A stretch of 9,268 bases of DNA from Rhodospirillales bacterium (GTDB taxonomy: Bacteria > Pseudomonadota > Alphaproteobacteria > Rhodospirillales > Casp-alpha2), in NCBI GenBank assembly GCA_018664265.1, contig JABJOR010000311.1, forward strand, positions 1-9,268. Reading direction: 5' to 3'. The notes beneath the pieces were generated by a model, which was given only the letters and a program-made list of their open reading frames with translations, ran no database searches and had not been told where the DNA came from. The first letter of the stretch is position 1, and each line of letters begins with the position of its first letter. Shown here piece after piece: positions 1 to 8,010 of the stretch. The position numbers were made by a program, and so were the translations under genes.

Positions 1-639
1 GCGCGCGCCGATACACCGGAAAGGACGCGTCCGACAGAGCCACCACAACGGGCTGAGCGCCGGGTGACCTATTATGACGAACGCGTGCGCCAACCAAGCT
101 GGCAACAAATTTACCTCGCCCCCAGTTATGTAAGCGGTGAGACAAAGCATGCTTACGCGCTGGAAGTTCTTTCCGATATTTTGGGTGGTGGTGCCACATC
201 ACGGCTTTATCGTTCCATGGTTATTGAAAATAAACTGGCAGTTGGCTCTGGGGCTTATTACAGCCCGGATCGTTTGGGACCGGGTGTGTTCGGGCTCTAT
301 GCCAGTCCCCGCCCGGGCGTTTCCATGGAGGATGTTGAATCCGCCATTGCAGCCGAGATCGAAAAAATTATGATGGGCGGTGTTACACAAGATGAAGTTG
401 CCCGTTCCGTTCGCAGCATGAAAGCCAGTGCGATTTATGCCCGTGATTCACTGACAACGGGCGCACGTGTTTTAGGCTCAGCCCTGACAACCGGACAGAC
501 CATTGTTGATGTTGAAAGTTGGCCCGAGCGGATAGCAAATGTCACCACTGAAGATGTGATGGCGGCAGCCAAACTGGTTTTTAACAAGCGCTCATCGGTA
601 ACGTCTTTGCTGTTGCCAGAAACCGAGAAAGGGGAATAA
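1..639 (+). CDS. M16 family zinc peptidase, C-terminal part (5' end outside window)
   Basis: This is the C-terminal part of an M16 (pitrilysin/processing-peptidase) protein. The reading frame is open from base 1, so the gene starts upstream. The GTG at 64 lies inside a proline- and arginine-rich stretch in the same frame and is not a true start. Visible family features are the QQIYLAPSY strand, the LSDILGGGATSRLYR segment that matches the C-terminal M16 domain, and the closing helices ending in LLPETEKGE. The zinc motif HxxEH would lie in the missing N-terminal half, so activity cannot be judged here. The next gene begins 4 bases after the stop and encodes a second M16 protein without a zinc site. 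In such bacterial pairs, one active and one inactive subunit usually act together in the periplasm. By inference this copy is the catalytic one. Confidence 0.88.
   Translation, partial: ARADTPERTRPTEPPQRAERRVTYYDERVRQPSWQQIYLAPSYVSGETKHAYALEVLSDILGGGATSRLYRSMVIENKLAVGSGAYYSPDRLGPGVFGLYASPRPGVSMEDVESAIAAEIEKIMMGGVTQDEVARSVRSMKASAIYARDSLTTGARVLGSALTTGQTIVDVESWPERIANVTTEDVMAAAKLVFNKRSSVTSLLLPETEKGE
628..634 (+). promoter_or_regulatory. Ribosome binding site of the second M16 gene
   Basis: A purine-rich AAAGGGG lies inside the last codons of the upstream M16 gene, 9 bases before the ATG at 644. It supports that start and suggests translational coupling of the two M16 genes. Confidence 0.6.
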
Positions 640-643
640 CGAG

Positions 644-1957
644 ATGAAACGCCTCGCATTATTTCTCAGCCTGCCTGTCGTGTTTCTGCTGGCATTGTCT
701 GGTCCAGCGGGTGCCGTCGATGTCAAGCGAGTGGACTCCGGCCTCGGGTTCTCGGCCTTGTTGGTGGAAGATCACAGCAACCCTATCATCGCCATGCGTA
801 TCGCCTTTCATGGTGGCAGCGCACTTGATCCGGTTGAACAGGAAGGGCTTGCAAATCTGGTGTCAGGCTTGATTGATGAGGGGGCAGGCGATCTGGACAG
901 CCAGACCTTTCAGGCCCGTCTTGAAGATTATTCTATCAAGCTCAGTTTTAGCTCTGGCGCTGACAGCTTTCGGGGCAGCCTGACCACCCTGAGTGAAAAT
1001 CGGGAAGAAGCATTCTCCCTGCTTAAGCTGGCACTGACAGAACCTCGTTTTGACGCAGAACCTGTTGAGCGTATCAAGGAGCAAATCCTCTCCGGCATTC
1101 GTCAAAGTGCGGAAGACCCGAACAGTATTGCCTATGAAGAGCTCTACAAAACGGTTTTTGCGGGCCATCCCTATGGCCGCCCGTCTGAAGGTACCCTTGA
1201 AACGGTTAAGGGCATAAGCGTTGAGGCCATGGCAGGGTTTGTCTCCCGACGCTTTGCTCTGGATAATTTGCATATCGGTGTGACCGGAGATATCACTCCG
1301 GACGAGCTGAAAACCGTTTTGAACAATATTTTTGAATCATTGCCAGCACACGCCACGCCCTGGGAAATCCCGCTTGCTGACGTTTCCACAGATGGCCAGG
1401 CGCTAGTTATCTCAAAACCAGTACCACAAAGCGCAATTGTGTTTGCCCAGCGTGGATTGCTTCGCCCTGACCCGGATTTCTATCCGGCCTATGTTATGAA
1501 TTACATTCTTGGTGGCGGCGGGTTTATTTCACGGCTTTATAAAGAGGTTCGCGAAGAACGGGGCCTTGCCTATTCGGTCTATAGTTATCTGACACCAATG
1601 GATAAAGCCGGGCTTTATATCGGTGGTGCCGGAACCGCCAATGCCAGGGTCGGTGAGACACTTGACGTGGTACGCGCACAATGGGCCTTGATGGCCAATA
1701 AGGGTATCACTCAAGACGAGCTGAACAATGCCAAGACATACCTGACCGGGTCATACCCACTGCGGTTTTCTTCCAACAGTAAAATTGCCAATATGCTGTT
1801 GGGCATAGAAATGGATGATTTGGGAGATGACTTTTTTGATCGCCGTAATGATTTGGTTGAAGCGGTTACGCTTGCAGATGTTAACAGGGTCGCCGCTACT
1901 TTGCTTGATCCGAAATCCCTGACGTTTATAGTCGTCGGGGAACCGGAAGGACTTTGA
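644..1957 (+). CDS. Exported M16 family protein, zinc site lost (non-catalytic subunit)
   Basis: The 437-residue protein has a signal peptide: MKR, a hydrophobic stretch at about residues 4-20, and a likely signal peptidase I cut after the AGA at 22-24. It is probably periplasmic. It is a full-length M16 fold. Where active members have HxxEH in the segment GxAHFLEHM, this one reads GLANLVSGL at about 69-77, so both histidines and the glutamate are gone. The C-terminal half keeps the arginine/tyrosine segment: SRLY with R297, and RGLAYS with R306 and Y310. That segment contributes to substrate binding in this superfamily. An inactive partner beside a second M16 gene is a common proteobacterial arrangement that forms a heteromeric peptidase. 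The start ATG has a good AGGGG site and gives a clean signal peptide. The substrate is unknown. Confidence 0.9.
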   Translation: MKRLALFLSLPVVFLLALSGPAGAVDVKRVDSGLGFSALLVEDHSNPIIAMRIAFHGGSALDPVEQEGLANLVSGLIDEGAGDLDSQTFQARLEDYSIKLSFSSGADSFRGSLTTLSENREEAFSLLKLALTEPRFDAEPVERIKEQILSGIRQSAEDPNSIAYEELYKTVFAGHPYGRPSEGTLETVKGISVEAMAGFVSRRFALDNLHIGVTGDITPDELKTVLNNIFESLPAHATPWEIPLADVSTDGQALVISKPVPQSAIVFAQRGLLRPDPDFYPAYVMNYILGGGGFISRLYKEVREERGLAYSVYSYLTPMDKAGLYIGGAGTANARVGETLDVVRAQWALMANKGITQDELNNAKTYLTGSYPLRFSSNSKIANMLLGIEMDDLGDDFFDRRNDLVEAVTLADVNRVAATLLDPKSLTFIVVGEPEGL

Positions 1958-1965
1958 GTAGCGTG

Positions 1966-3564
1966 ATGAACAAGGCTATGACTTCAAAGAACACTGTCAT
2001 TAAACATCTTAAATCGCACGCCGAGCGATTGTTCCTGACCAGAATCACAGAATTATTTGATCGTAGCTCTGATCGTTTTGATCGTCTTAGCTTTGAACTT
2101 GATGGTTTGTTCGTCGATTTTTCCAAAAACAACATAGATCAGGAAACTCTTTCCGAGCTGTTTGATCTGGCCCGGTTGAGCGATGTTGAAGGCTGGCGCA
2201 GGGCAATGTTTGCTGGTGATATTATTAATGCATCAGAAAACAGACCAGCACTGCATGTAGCCCTACGTGACCCAAACGGTGAAGCTTTAATCGTAGATGG
2301 CGTAGACATTCGTGCAGCAGTTCGCGACACGTTAAATCATATGGAGCAACTGGTCGAAAAGTTACGCTCCGCATCTTGGTTGGGAGCAACGGGCAAACTG
2401 ATTACCGATATAGTCCATATTGGTATTGGCGGCTCCGTCCTTGGACCTGAAATTGCAGTTCGGGCTTTGGCGTCTAAAACCAGCAATGCCCCAAAAATTC
2501 ATTTTGTTGCCAATGTAGATGCCGAGGCCCTCATGCCGACCCTGTCTGCGTTGGATGCGGAAACCACTTTGGTCGTGATTGTCTCAAAAACATTTACCAC
2601 CCTGGATACTATGACAAATGCTGTTTCCGCGCGTCAGTGGTTATCGGATGCGTTGCCCGGTAAAGATATATCTGCCCATATGATTGGCATTACAGCCGCT
2701 CGGGACGTTGCCATGGAATTCGGTGTTACGCCGGAAAATATCCTGACTTTCTGGGATTGGGTCGGAGGGCGATTCTCGTTGTGGTCTGCTGTTGGCTTCC
2801 CGGTTGCCGTGACGGCCGGTATGGATGCTTTCAGGCAATTGCTTGAAGGGGCGCGTAAACTTGATGAGCATTTTTTAAATGCTCCGTTTGAAAGCAATAT
2901 TCCGGTACTGCTTGCCTTGGTCGGTATCTGGAATGCCAATTATCTGGACATGCGCACCCACGCGGTGCTGCCTTATGATGAACGTCTGGCTGGCTTTCCG
3001 CCGTATCTTCAGCAGTTGGAGATGGAAAGCACGGGTAAAGGGGTGCACGTTGATGGCTCGCCTGTGATCAATGAAACAGCGCCGATTATCTTTGGCTATC
3101 CTGGCACCGATGCCCAACATACATTCTTCCAAGCCCTGCATCAGGGAACCCGTAGTATATCAATGGATTTCATCGGCTGCCTAAAGGGCGAACAGGGTAA
3201 AAACAATCATCATGATCAGCTTATGGCCAGCCTATTTTCCCAAACCGAAGCGCTTATGCTTGGACGGTTACAGTCACAAGCTGGCGTGAGCGCTGATCAG
3301 GCCTGCCCCGGAAATCGATCCAGTACAACCATATTGCTCGACGCCCTGACGCCGGAAACTCTTGGAATGTTGCTGGCGTTGTATGAACATAAGATCTTTG
3401 TGCAAAGCATCATCTGGAACATTAATGCGTTTGACCAGTGGGGTGTGGAGCTTGGCAAACAGCTTGGAAAAACAGTTTTGCAAGAAATTGATGCGGCTCA
3501 ATCGGTTAACGGACATGATGGATCGACCAACGGTTTGATCAATCGGTATTTGAACAAACGCTAG
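1966..3564 (+). CDS. pgi: Glucose-6-phosphate isomerase
   Basis: This cytosolic enzyme interconverts glucose 6-phosphate and fructose 6-phosphate in glycolysis, gluconeogenesis and the Entner-Doudoroff/pentose network. Both family signatures are present: the first around WVGGRFSLWSAVG (G267-G268-R269) and the second around FDQWGVELGK (K498). The phosphate-binding HIGIGGSVLGPE loop, the catalytic glutamate in LEMESTGKG (about E354) and the histidine in the HQG segment are all intact. The 532-residue length is normal. The start is ambiguous. GGAAGGA at 1945-1951 sits 14 bases before ATG 1966 and 11 before GTG 1963. The in-frame TTG at 1954 overlaps the upstream stop and is too close to that site. 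ATG 1978 is also possible. The gene follows the M16 stop by about 8 bases, so it is probably cotranscribed with the M16 pair. Functionally the two are unrelated. Confidence 0.97.
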   Translation: MNKAMTSKNTVIKHLKSHAERLFLTRITELFDRSSDRFDRLSFELDGLFVDFSKNNIDQETLSELFDLARLSDVEGWRRAMFAGDIINASENRPALHVALRDPNGEALIVDGVDIRAAVRDTLNHMEQLVEKLRSASWLGATGKLITDIVHIGIGGSVLGPEIAVRALASKTSNAPKIHFVANVDAEALMPTLSALDAETTLVVIVSKTFTTLDTMTNAVSARQWLSDALPGKDISAHMIGITAARDVAMEFGVTPENILTFWDWVGGRFSLWSAVGFPVAVTAGMDAFRQLLEGARKLDEHFLNAPFESNIPVLLALVGIWNANYLDMRTHAVLPYDERLAGFPPYLQQLEMESTGKGVHVDGSPVINETAPIIFGYPGTDAQHTFFQALHQGTRSISMDFIGCLKGEQGKNNHHDQLMASLFSQTEALMLGRLQSQAGVSADQACPGNRSSTTILLDALTPETLGMLLALYEHKIFVQSIIWNINAFDQWGVELGKQLGKTVLQEIDAAQSVNGHDGSTNGLINRYLNKR

Positions 3565-3607
3565 AGCAACCTGGACTCAAATGAGGACAGATAAGTTGCT
3601 CTATTTT
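3562..3607 (+). terminator. Hairpin overlapping the pgi stop codon, possible terminator
   Basis: TAGAGCAAC (3562-3570) and GTTGCTCTA (3595-3603) form a perfect 9-bp inverted repeat. The left arm begins with the pgi stop codon, and TTTT follows the right arm. The loop is 24 bases and contains a small CTC/GAG inner stem. The long loop and short T tract make it a weak intrinsic terminator. It could equally be the first half of a palindromic intergenic repeat (see the adjacent hairpin). Confidence 0.5.
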
Positions 3608-3615
3608 ATAAAAAC

Positions 3616-3663
3616 GATCAAATTATCTAACTTAAAATGATTCCATTTGAAGTTAGTTTGATC
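3616..3663. repeat. Long interrupted palindrome between pgi and mutL
   Basis: GATCAAA (3616-3622) pairs with TTTGATC (3657-3663), then CTAACTT (3627-3633) pairs with AAGTTAG (3650-3656), then AAATG (3635-3639) pairs with CATTT (3644-3648) around an ATTC loop. That gives 19 base pairs, interrupted by a four-base bulge (TTAT) on the left arm and one A/G mismatch. No T tract follows, so it is not a typical terminator. Its regularity and its place directly after another palindrome suggest a dispersed palindromic repeat or a structured mutL leader. One copy in one window cannot decide which. Confidence 0.6.
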
Positions 3664-3688
3664 TAGTCACAAGCATGAGATAACAGAC

Positions 3689-5497
3689 ATGACCCTGCGT
3701 CTGCTACCAGAAACCCTTATTAACAGAATCGCTGCAGGTGAAGTTGTCGAACGCCCGGCGTCCGTGGTGAAGGAGCTGTGCGAGAACGCTATTGATGCCG
3801 GAGCCAGTCACATTGATGTGGTCTTGCGTGATGGCGGTCAAAGTGTGATTTCTGTCGATGATGATGGCTGTGGTATGATACCGGATGAGCTGACTTTGGC
3901 CGTGGAGCGCCACGCAACATCAAAGTTGCCGGATGATGATTTGATGGCAATCTCAACTATGGGGTTTCGCGGTGAGGCCCTGCCGTCCATCGGCGCCGTT
4001 GCCCTGTTGACCATTACATCCCGACCTCAAGACGCCCCCGATGCCTGGAAGATCACGGTGGAAGGCGGCAAGAAATCCAAACCTGAACCAGCAGCCCACC
4101 CGCAAGGTACACGCGTTGAAGTGCGCGATCTGTTTTATGCTACCCCGGCCCGTCTTAAGTTCATGAAGACGGCGCGCACTGAACAAACACAGGCTGTAGA
4201 AATTCTCAATCGCCTGGCTATGGGCTATCCGCAAATCGGCTTTACCTTGTCCGATGGTAATCGCCACCTGATCAAGCTAGCACCGTCGCAGGGGGATTTG
4301 TTCTCTGCCCGGATGGATCGTTTGATGGCAATTATGGGTCGGGAATTTGCCGACAATGCCATGCCCATAGAGGCCGAGCGTGAAGGTGTGCGTTTGACGG
4401 GGTATGCCTCATTGCCGACCCTGAACCGGGGCAATGCGGCTATGCAGTTCCTGTTTGTGAATGGCCGTCCGGTGCGAGACAAGCTACTGGTTGGCGCTCT
4501 GCGTGGAGCGTACCGGGATTTCTTGGCCTCAAACCGCCATCCTCTGGTTGCTCTTTTTCTCGAAGTCCCCAGTGATAGTGTTGATGTAAACGTTCACCCG
4601 GCAAAAACCGAGGTCCGGTTTCGCGATGCGGCGTTGGTCCGGGGCTTGATCGTCGGGTCCTTGAAACATGCACTGGCGGACGCAGGGCACAGGTCTGCGA
4701 CGACCACAAGCGATGCAGCCCTTGGCGCGTTCCAACCTTCACCGGAGCCTTACAGGCCTTGGAATCATGGGGCGAATCATGGGCCGTCTGGTGTGATTTC
4801 ATCAACATTGTCTGAACGCTCGCAGGAATACCACGCACCGTTTCCAACTATGGATGCTGCACCGCAAGCCCGGCCTGTAGAGGATGGCGTTCCTGATCTC
4901 GCATCCACGGAACAAGATTACCCGCTTGGCGTTGCACGCGGCCAGTTGCACGCTACCTATGTGGTCGCCCAGACAAAAGACGGTATTGTGATCGTTGATC
5001 AGCACGCCGCCCATGAACGACTGGTCCATGAACGGTTGAAAAACTCGCTGGAACAAGGCGGCGTTGCTCGTCAGGGTTTATTAATTCCCGAAGTTCTGGA
5101 AATGGACGAACCCGCAGCCGAACGCCTGCTTGCCCGCACGGACGAGCTGGCAGAACTGGGCCTTGTTATTGAAGGCTTTGGGGTTGGCACCATTGTGGTT
5201 CGCGAAACCCCGGCTTTGCTGGGCGAAATGGATATCAAGGGATTGCTGCGCGATCTGGCGGATGATCTGGCAGAAGTGGATGAGGCCCTGAGCCTGAAAG
5301 ATCGGCTGGGAGATGTCTGTGCCAGCATGGCTTGCCATGGCAGCGTCCGCGCTGGACGTCAGATGAACGCCGCTGAGATGAATGCTCTGTTGCGTGAAAT
5401 GGAAGCAACACCTCATTCCGGCCAGTGCAGCCACGGTCGCCCGACCTATGTAGAGCTGAAACTTCAGGATATCGAAAAGCTGTTTGGTCGGCGGTAA
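3689..5497 (+). CDS. mutL: DNA mismatch repair protein MutL, endonuclease type
   Basis: MutL couples MutS mismatch recognition to strand removal. The N-terminal GHKL ATPase domain (about residues 1-330) is complete. It has the catalytic E29 and N33 in [12 protein letters not shown], the DDGCGM motif, the GFRGEAL lid segment, [16 protein letters not shown], and NVHPAKTEV closing the transducer domain. A proline-rich, low-complexity linker (about 335-410) follows. The C-terminal dimerisation domain carries [12 protein letters not shown] from D437, which fits the DQHA-x2-E-x4-E endonuclease motif exactly. It also has QCSHGRPT near the end (C580, H582), matching the metal-binding CPHGRP motif. 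This is therefore the nicking form found in bacteria without MutH. The start ATG has only a weak ribosome site and lies 25 bases after the palindrome. The stop is one base from the convergent rsmD stop. The 602-residue length is normal. Confidence 0.97.
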   Translation: MTLRLLPETLINRIAAGEVVERPASVVKELCENAIDAGASHIDVVLRDGGQSVISVDDDGCGMIPDELTLAVERHATSKLPDDDLMAISTMGFRGEALPSIGAVALLTITSRPQDAPDAWKITVEGGKKSKPEPAAHPQGTRVEVRDLFYATPARLKFMKTARTEQTQAVEILNRLAMGYPQIGFTLSDGNRHLIKLAPSQGDLFSARMDRLMAIMGREFADNAMPIEAEREGVRLTGYASLPTLNRGNAAMQFLFVNGRPVRDKLLVGALRGAYRDFLASNRHPLVALFLEVPSDSVDVNVHPAKTEVRFRDAALVRGLIVGSLKHALADAGHRSATTTSDAALGAFQPSPEPYRPWNHGANHGPSGVISSTLSERSQEYHAPFPTMDAAPQARPVEDGVPDLASTEQDYPLGVARGQLHATYVVAQTKDGIVIVDQHAAHERLVHERLKNSLEQGGVARQGLLIPEVLEMDEPAAERLLARTDELAELGLVIEGFGVGTIVVRETPALLGEMDIKGLLRDLADDLAEVDEALSLKDRLGDVCASMACHGSVRAGRQMNAAEMNALLREMEATPHSGQCSHGRPTYVELKLQDIEKLFGRR

Positions 5498-5498
5498 T

Positions 5499-6062
5499 TT
5501 ATTCTTTCCGCAAGAACGTCACTAGCGCCGCGCCATATTTTCTTGAATCGATCAGGTTGTATCCATCGGGGATTTCCAGAGCGAGTTTTGCTTCGGTTTC
5601 GATTACCATGACACACCCATCGGCAAGCCAATCACTATCACGCAAGGCGACAAGCGCCGGGCCAATCAGGCCTTGTTGATAGGGTGGGTCGAGAAAAACC
5701 AGCCCAGCGGGCGCAGTCATGGAAAATGGTTTTCGCCCTGGATGCAGGGCGTCGTGGCGCAGGATCAGGCACCGGGCATCAACTTTAAAAGCTTCTGCAT
5801 TGGCCCGGATGCAATCGACGGAAGCTGGGTTTGATTCCATAAACACGGCTTGGGCGGCCCCGCGTGACAGAGCCTCCAGCCCCAATGCTCCGGTTCCGGC
5901 AAACCCGTCCAGCACTGTGATGCCTTGAAAATCTATATCCGGTTTACCATTCAGCAGGATGTTAAAAATGCCTTCGCGGGCGCGATCTGATGTCGGGCGC
6001 ACATCGCGCCCGGCGGGGGCTTCAAGCTTTCGTCCTTTTAGATCACCGCCAACGATACGCAT
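5499..6062 (-). CDS. rsmD: 16S rRNA (guanine966-N2)-methyltransferase RsmD
   Basis: RsmD transfers a methyl group from S-adenosylmethionine to N2 of G966 in 16S rRNA during small-subunit assembly. The 187-residue protein opens with MRIVGGDLKGRKL and RPTSDRAREGIFN, the conserved N-terminal segment of this family. The methyl-donor site is LDGFAGTGALG (about residues 51-61). The catalytic motif is DPPY at 125-128, the form typical of N2-guanine and N6-adenine methyltransferases. The length is close to the family norm of about 190-200. The gene starts 7 bases after the rluB stop on the same strand, so the two are probably cotranscribed as an rRNA-modification pair. It converges on mutL with one base between stop codons, leaving no room for a dedicated terminator. 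Confidence 0.95.
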   Translation of the reverse strand: MRIVGGDLKGRKLEAPAGRDVRPTSDRAREGIFNILLNGKPDIDFQGITVLDGFAGTGALGLEALSRGAAQAVFMESNPASVDCIRANAEAFKVDARCLILRHDALHPGRKPFSMTAPAGLVFLDPPYQQGLIGPALVALRDSDWLADGCVMVIETEAKLALEIPDGYNLIDSRKYGAALVTFLRKE

Positions 6063-6069
6063 GACTTTA

Positions 6070-6852
6070 TCAATCCAGTTTGAAATCTTTGGGGATGCTG
6101 TCTTTTAACATACGGCGGCTGGTTTCCGCGACGGCACCGCGTTGTAAATTACCGAGCTGAAATGGGCCGTAAGCTGTCCGGAGCAGGCGGGTTACCTGAT
6201 ACCCCAAATGCTCCATAACAACACGGATTTCACGGTTCTTGCCTTCGGTCAACGCCATGGTGACCCATGCGTTTGCCCCTTTTTGGCTATCCAGCGAGGC
6301 CTTGATCGAGCCATAGCGAATGCCGGAAATGGTCACGCCATCGACCAGCTTGAATAATTCTTTCTCGTCAACCCGACCGTTGACCCGGACGCGATAGCGT
6401 CTGATCCATCCTGTCTTTGGATTTTCCATCAATCGTGCAAGGTCGCCGTCATTGGTCATCAACAGCAGGCCTTCGGAGTTATAATCAAGACGCCCGATAG
6501 AGATCACCCTTGGCATGTGTTCGGGCATTTTCTCAAACACTGTGGCGCGGCCTTCCGGGTCATTGTGACTGACGATTAACCCTGCGGGCTTGTGATACCG
6601 CCACAACTTGGATTCCTGTTTTCCGGCAATGACGTTGCCATCAACAGTGACAATGTTGTTATCTGTCACGGTCAGGGCCGGGCTGTCCAGTTTCTTGCCA
6701 TCCACGATGACCCGGCCATCGGTAATCCAGCGCTCGGCCTCGCGGCGTGAACATAATCCCGCACGGGCCATAACTTTGGCGATGCGCTCACCCTTAGGTG
6801 TATCTTTGGGCTTTGTCTCTTTGTTTTCCGGTTTTGCAGGTTGGTCGTTCAT
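6070..6852 (-). CDS. rluB: 23S rRNA pseudouridine synthase, RluB/RsuA family
   Basis: The enzyme isomerises a specific uridine to pseudouridine in ribosomal RNA. After a charged 20-residue leader comes an S4 RNA-binding domain (about residues 22-70, AKVMARAGLCSRREAERWI). The catalytic domain has GRLDYNSEGLLLMTNDG with the catalytic aspartate at D123, and the C-terminal LTEGKNREIRVVMEHLGY and LLRTAYGPFQLGNL segments. The RluB, RluE/F and RsuA groups are hard to separate by eye. The S4 domain and the genomic pairing with rsmD favour RluB (23S U2605 in E. coli numbering), but the exact target is inferred. The ATG at 6852 is chosen because GGAG lies 5 bases upstream. The frame stays open to 7047, but that part lies antisense to tadA and has no family similarity. 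The length from 6852 is 260 residues. Confidence 0.92.
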   Translation of the reverse strand: MNDQPAKPENKETKPKDTPKGERIAKVMARAGLCSRREAERWITDGRVIVDGKKLDSPALTVTDNNIVTVDGNVIAGKQESKLWRYHKPAGLIVSHNDPEGRATVFEKMPEHMPRVISIGRLDYNSEGLLLMTNDGDLARLMENPKTGWIRRYRVRVNGRVDEKELFKLVDGVTISGIRYGSIKASLDSQKGANAWVTMALTEGKNREIRVVMEHLGYQVTRLLRTAYGPFQLGNLQRGAVAETSRRMLKDSIPKDFKLD

Positions 6853-6857
6853 AATGG

Positions 6858-6861
6858 CTCC
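6858..6861 (-). promoter_or_regulatory. Ribosome binding site that fixes the rluB start
   Basis: GGAG on the minus strand sits 5 bases before the ATG at 6852. It argues against the longer in-frame start at 7047, which would overlap tadA. Confidence 0.6.
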
Positions 6862-6910
6862 GTAATTCAGGCGACTGGGGCGGACATTAGCACTTGCATT
6901 CCCATCTGTC

Positions 6911-7402
6911 ATGGCGAGACTGAGCCCTATGATGGACAATAGCGATACAATGACACCGAACACGTATATGGAGCAGGCACTGGATGTTGCTCGTTCGGCG
7001 GCTGATATGGACGAAGTGCCTGTCGGCGCTATTCTTGTCGACAGCAATAGTGGTGAGGTTCTGGCTCAGGCTGGAAACAGGGTTGAGGCTGATCATGACG
7101 CCACAGCCCACGCAGAAATGCTGGTCATTCGTGAAGCCAGCCGCAAGCTTGGCTCTCCCCGACTTGGGGATTGTGATCTCTACGTGACGCTGGAACCTTG
7201 CGCCATGTGTGCCACAGCCATTTCGTTTGCCCGTATCCGCCGGGTGTATTTTGCCGCCTATGATCCAAAGGGCGGCGGGGTAGAACACGGCCCCCGCATT
7301 TTTAACCAGCCAACATGCCACCATAGCCCGGAAGTTTACGGCGGTATCGCTGAAATTGAGGCCTCAGAAATGCTGAAAGCTTTTTTTACCGAACGGCGAT
7401 AA
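6911..7402 (+). CDS. tadA: tRNA-specific adenosine deaminase TadA
   Basis: TadA deaminates adenosine 34 to inosine in the anticodon wobble position of tRNA-Arg(ACG). The protein has the complete zinc deaminase site: H67-A68-E69 in TAHAE (zinc ligand and proton-shuttling glutamate) and P96-C97-A98-M99-C100 (two cysteine ligands). It also has the DEVPVGAILVD, LYVTLEPC and ARIRRVYFAAYDPKGG segments of the family. The C-terminal EVYGGIAEIEASEMLKAFFTERR helix fits TadA better than a guanine deaminase. The start is uncertain: in-frame ATGs lie at 6911, 6929, 6932, 6950 and 6968, and none has a strong ribosome site. Starting at 6950 gives a 150-residue protein beginning MTPNTYMEQAL, which is also typical. 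The gene is divergent from rluB, with 58 bases between the outermost starts, and ends 14 bases before a convergent hemerythrin gene. Confidence 0.93.
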   Translation: MARLSPMMDNSDTMTPNTYMEQALDVARSAADMDEVPVGAILVDSNSGEVLAQAGNRVEADHDATAHAEMLVIREASRKLGSPRLGDCDLYVTLEPCAMCATAISFARIRRVYFAAYDPKGGGVEHGPRIFNQPTCHHSPEVYGGIAEIEASEMLKAFFTERR

Positions 7403-7416
7403 GAGTTGCTGATTTT

Positions 7417-8010
7417 CTACTTGCGACTAGGGTCTTGCATTCTGTTGATGTAAGGCTTCATGCTCAAATCGTCTTCCAGGAAGTGAGTTTCCAGCCAATC
7501 TTGCAACCAAAGGCCGATTTCAAGGGCAATATCCGTGACGTTGTCTTTTTTGGCGTTTTTGGCCTTTTTTGTAAGGATGTTCAACTCGTTAATTAACAAG
7601 GCGTGTTTCATTTTGTGGTCATCGTAAAATGCATAGCCGGACTTTCGCTGTAGCTCTTCTTCAAGCTCGAAATGCTCCTCGGTATATTCCTTGAGAGATG
7701 CCATGAATGGCATGATCTGTGCGGCCGATGTAAAGCGTAAAACATTTATGTTGAACCGGTTTATAAGACCAAATAATGCAAAATGTTCATTGTCAAGTGG
7801 GCCGTTATCAATCCTGTAATCGTTGCGCCATGGGATTTGCTTGATGGATTTAGAAAGCGATAGCTGCATAGCGGTAGGCTTGAAGGCTTTGTTCGCGTCT
7901 GGCACAAAGTTTTTGTTGCTGCGGGTCAGCTTCATATTATAAAGCACGCCGAGCACAAAGACGGTCAGGATAACTGAAAAAATGAAAAACGATGTAATGT
8001 ATTGTTCCAT
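7417..8010 (-). CDS. Membrane-anchored bacteriohemerythrin, downstream copy
   Basis: The 197-residue protein has one N-terminal transmembrane helix (about 6-25), a basic linker (26-48) and a hemerythrin domain (about 60-190). All seven ligands of the oxygen-binding di-iron site are present in the order expected for bacteriohemerythrins: H76, H113, E117, H132, H136, H176 and D181. Positive charges after the helix predict a cytoplasmic domain. Hemerythrins bind oxygen, and some bind NO or iron. The precise role here is unknown. It is a tandem paralogue of the gene just upstream, with about 85 of 144 aligned positions identical by hand count. The start at 8010 is chosen because it gives a membrane helix homologous to that of the sister. 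ATG at 7935 (Met26) is a possible internal start that would remove the helix. The ribosome site is weak, suggesting coupling to the upstream gene. Confidence 0.9.
   Translation of the reverse strand: MEQYITSFFIFSVILTVFVLGVLYNMKLTRSNKNFVPDANKAFKPTAMQLSLSKSIKQIPWRNDYRIDNGPLDNEHFALFGLINRFNINVLRFTSAAQIMPFMASLKEYTEEHFELEEELQRKSGYAFYDDHKMKHALLINELNILTKKAKNAKKDNVTDIALEIGLWLQDWLETHFLEDDLSMKPYINRMQDPSRK

Noticed and set aside
64..66. GTG at 64 as a real start of the first M16 gene
   Set aside because: The frame is open upstream to base 1 with linker-like codons, and a start here would leave only a C-terminal M16 fragment.
863..1273. 136-codon open frame on the minus strand inside the second M16 gene
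   Set aside because: It is fully antisense to a well-supported gene, with no recognisable family features and no ribosome site.
1954..1965. TTG at 1954 as the pgi start
   Set aside because: It overlaps the upstream stop, and the only good ribosome site (1945-1951) is just 2 bases before it. GTG 1963 or ATG 1966 fit better.
4440..4847. 135-codon open frame on the minus strand inside mutL
   Set aside because: It is antisense to the conserved MutL transducer domain and has a composition typical of a shadow frame.
6853..7047. N-terminal extension of rluB, frame open on the minus strand to 7047
   Set aside because: It is antisense to the conserved start of tadA, has no RluB similarity, and a GGAG site supports the ATG at 6852.
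7379..7420. Possible bidirectional terminator between tadA and the hemerythrin gene
   Set aside because: The gap is 14 bases and I found no inverted repeat next to the T runs.
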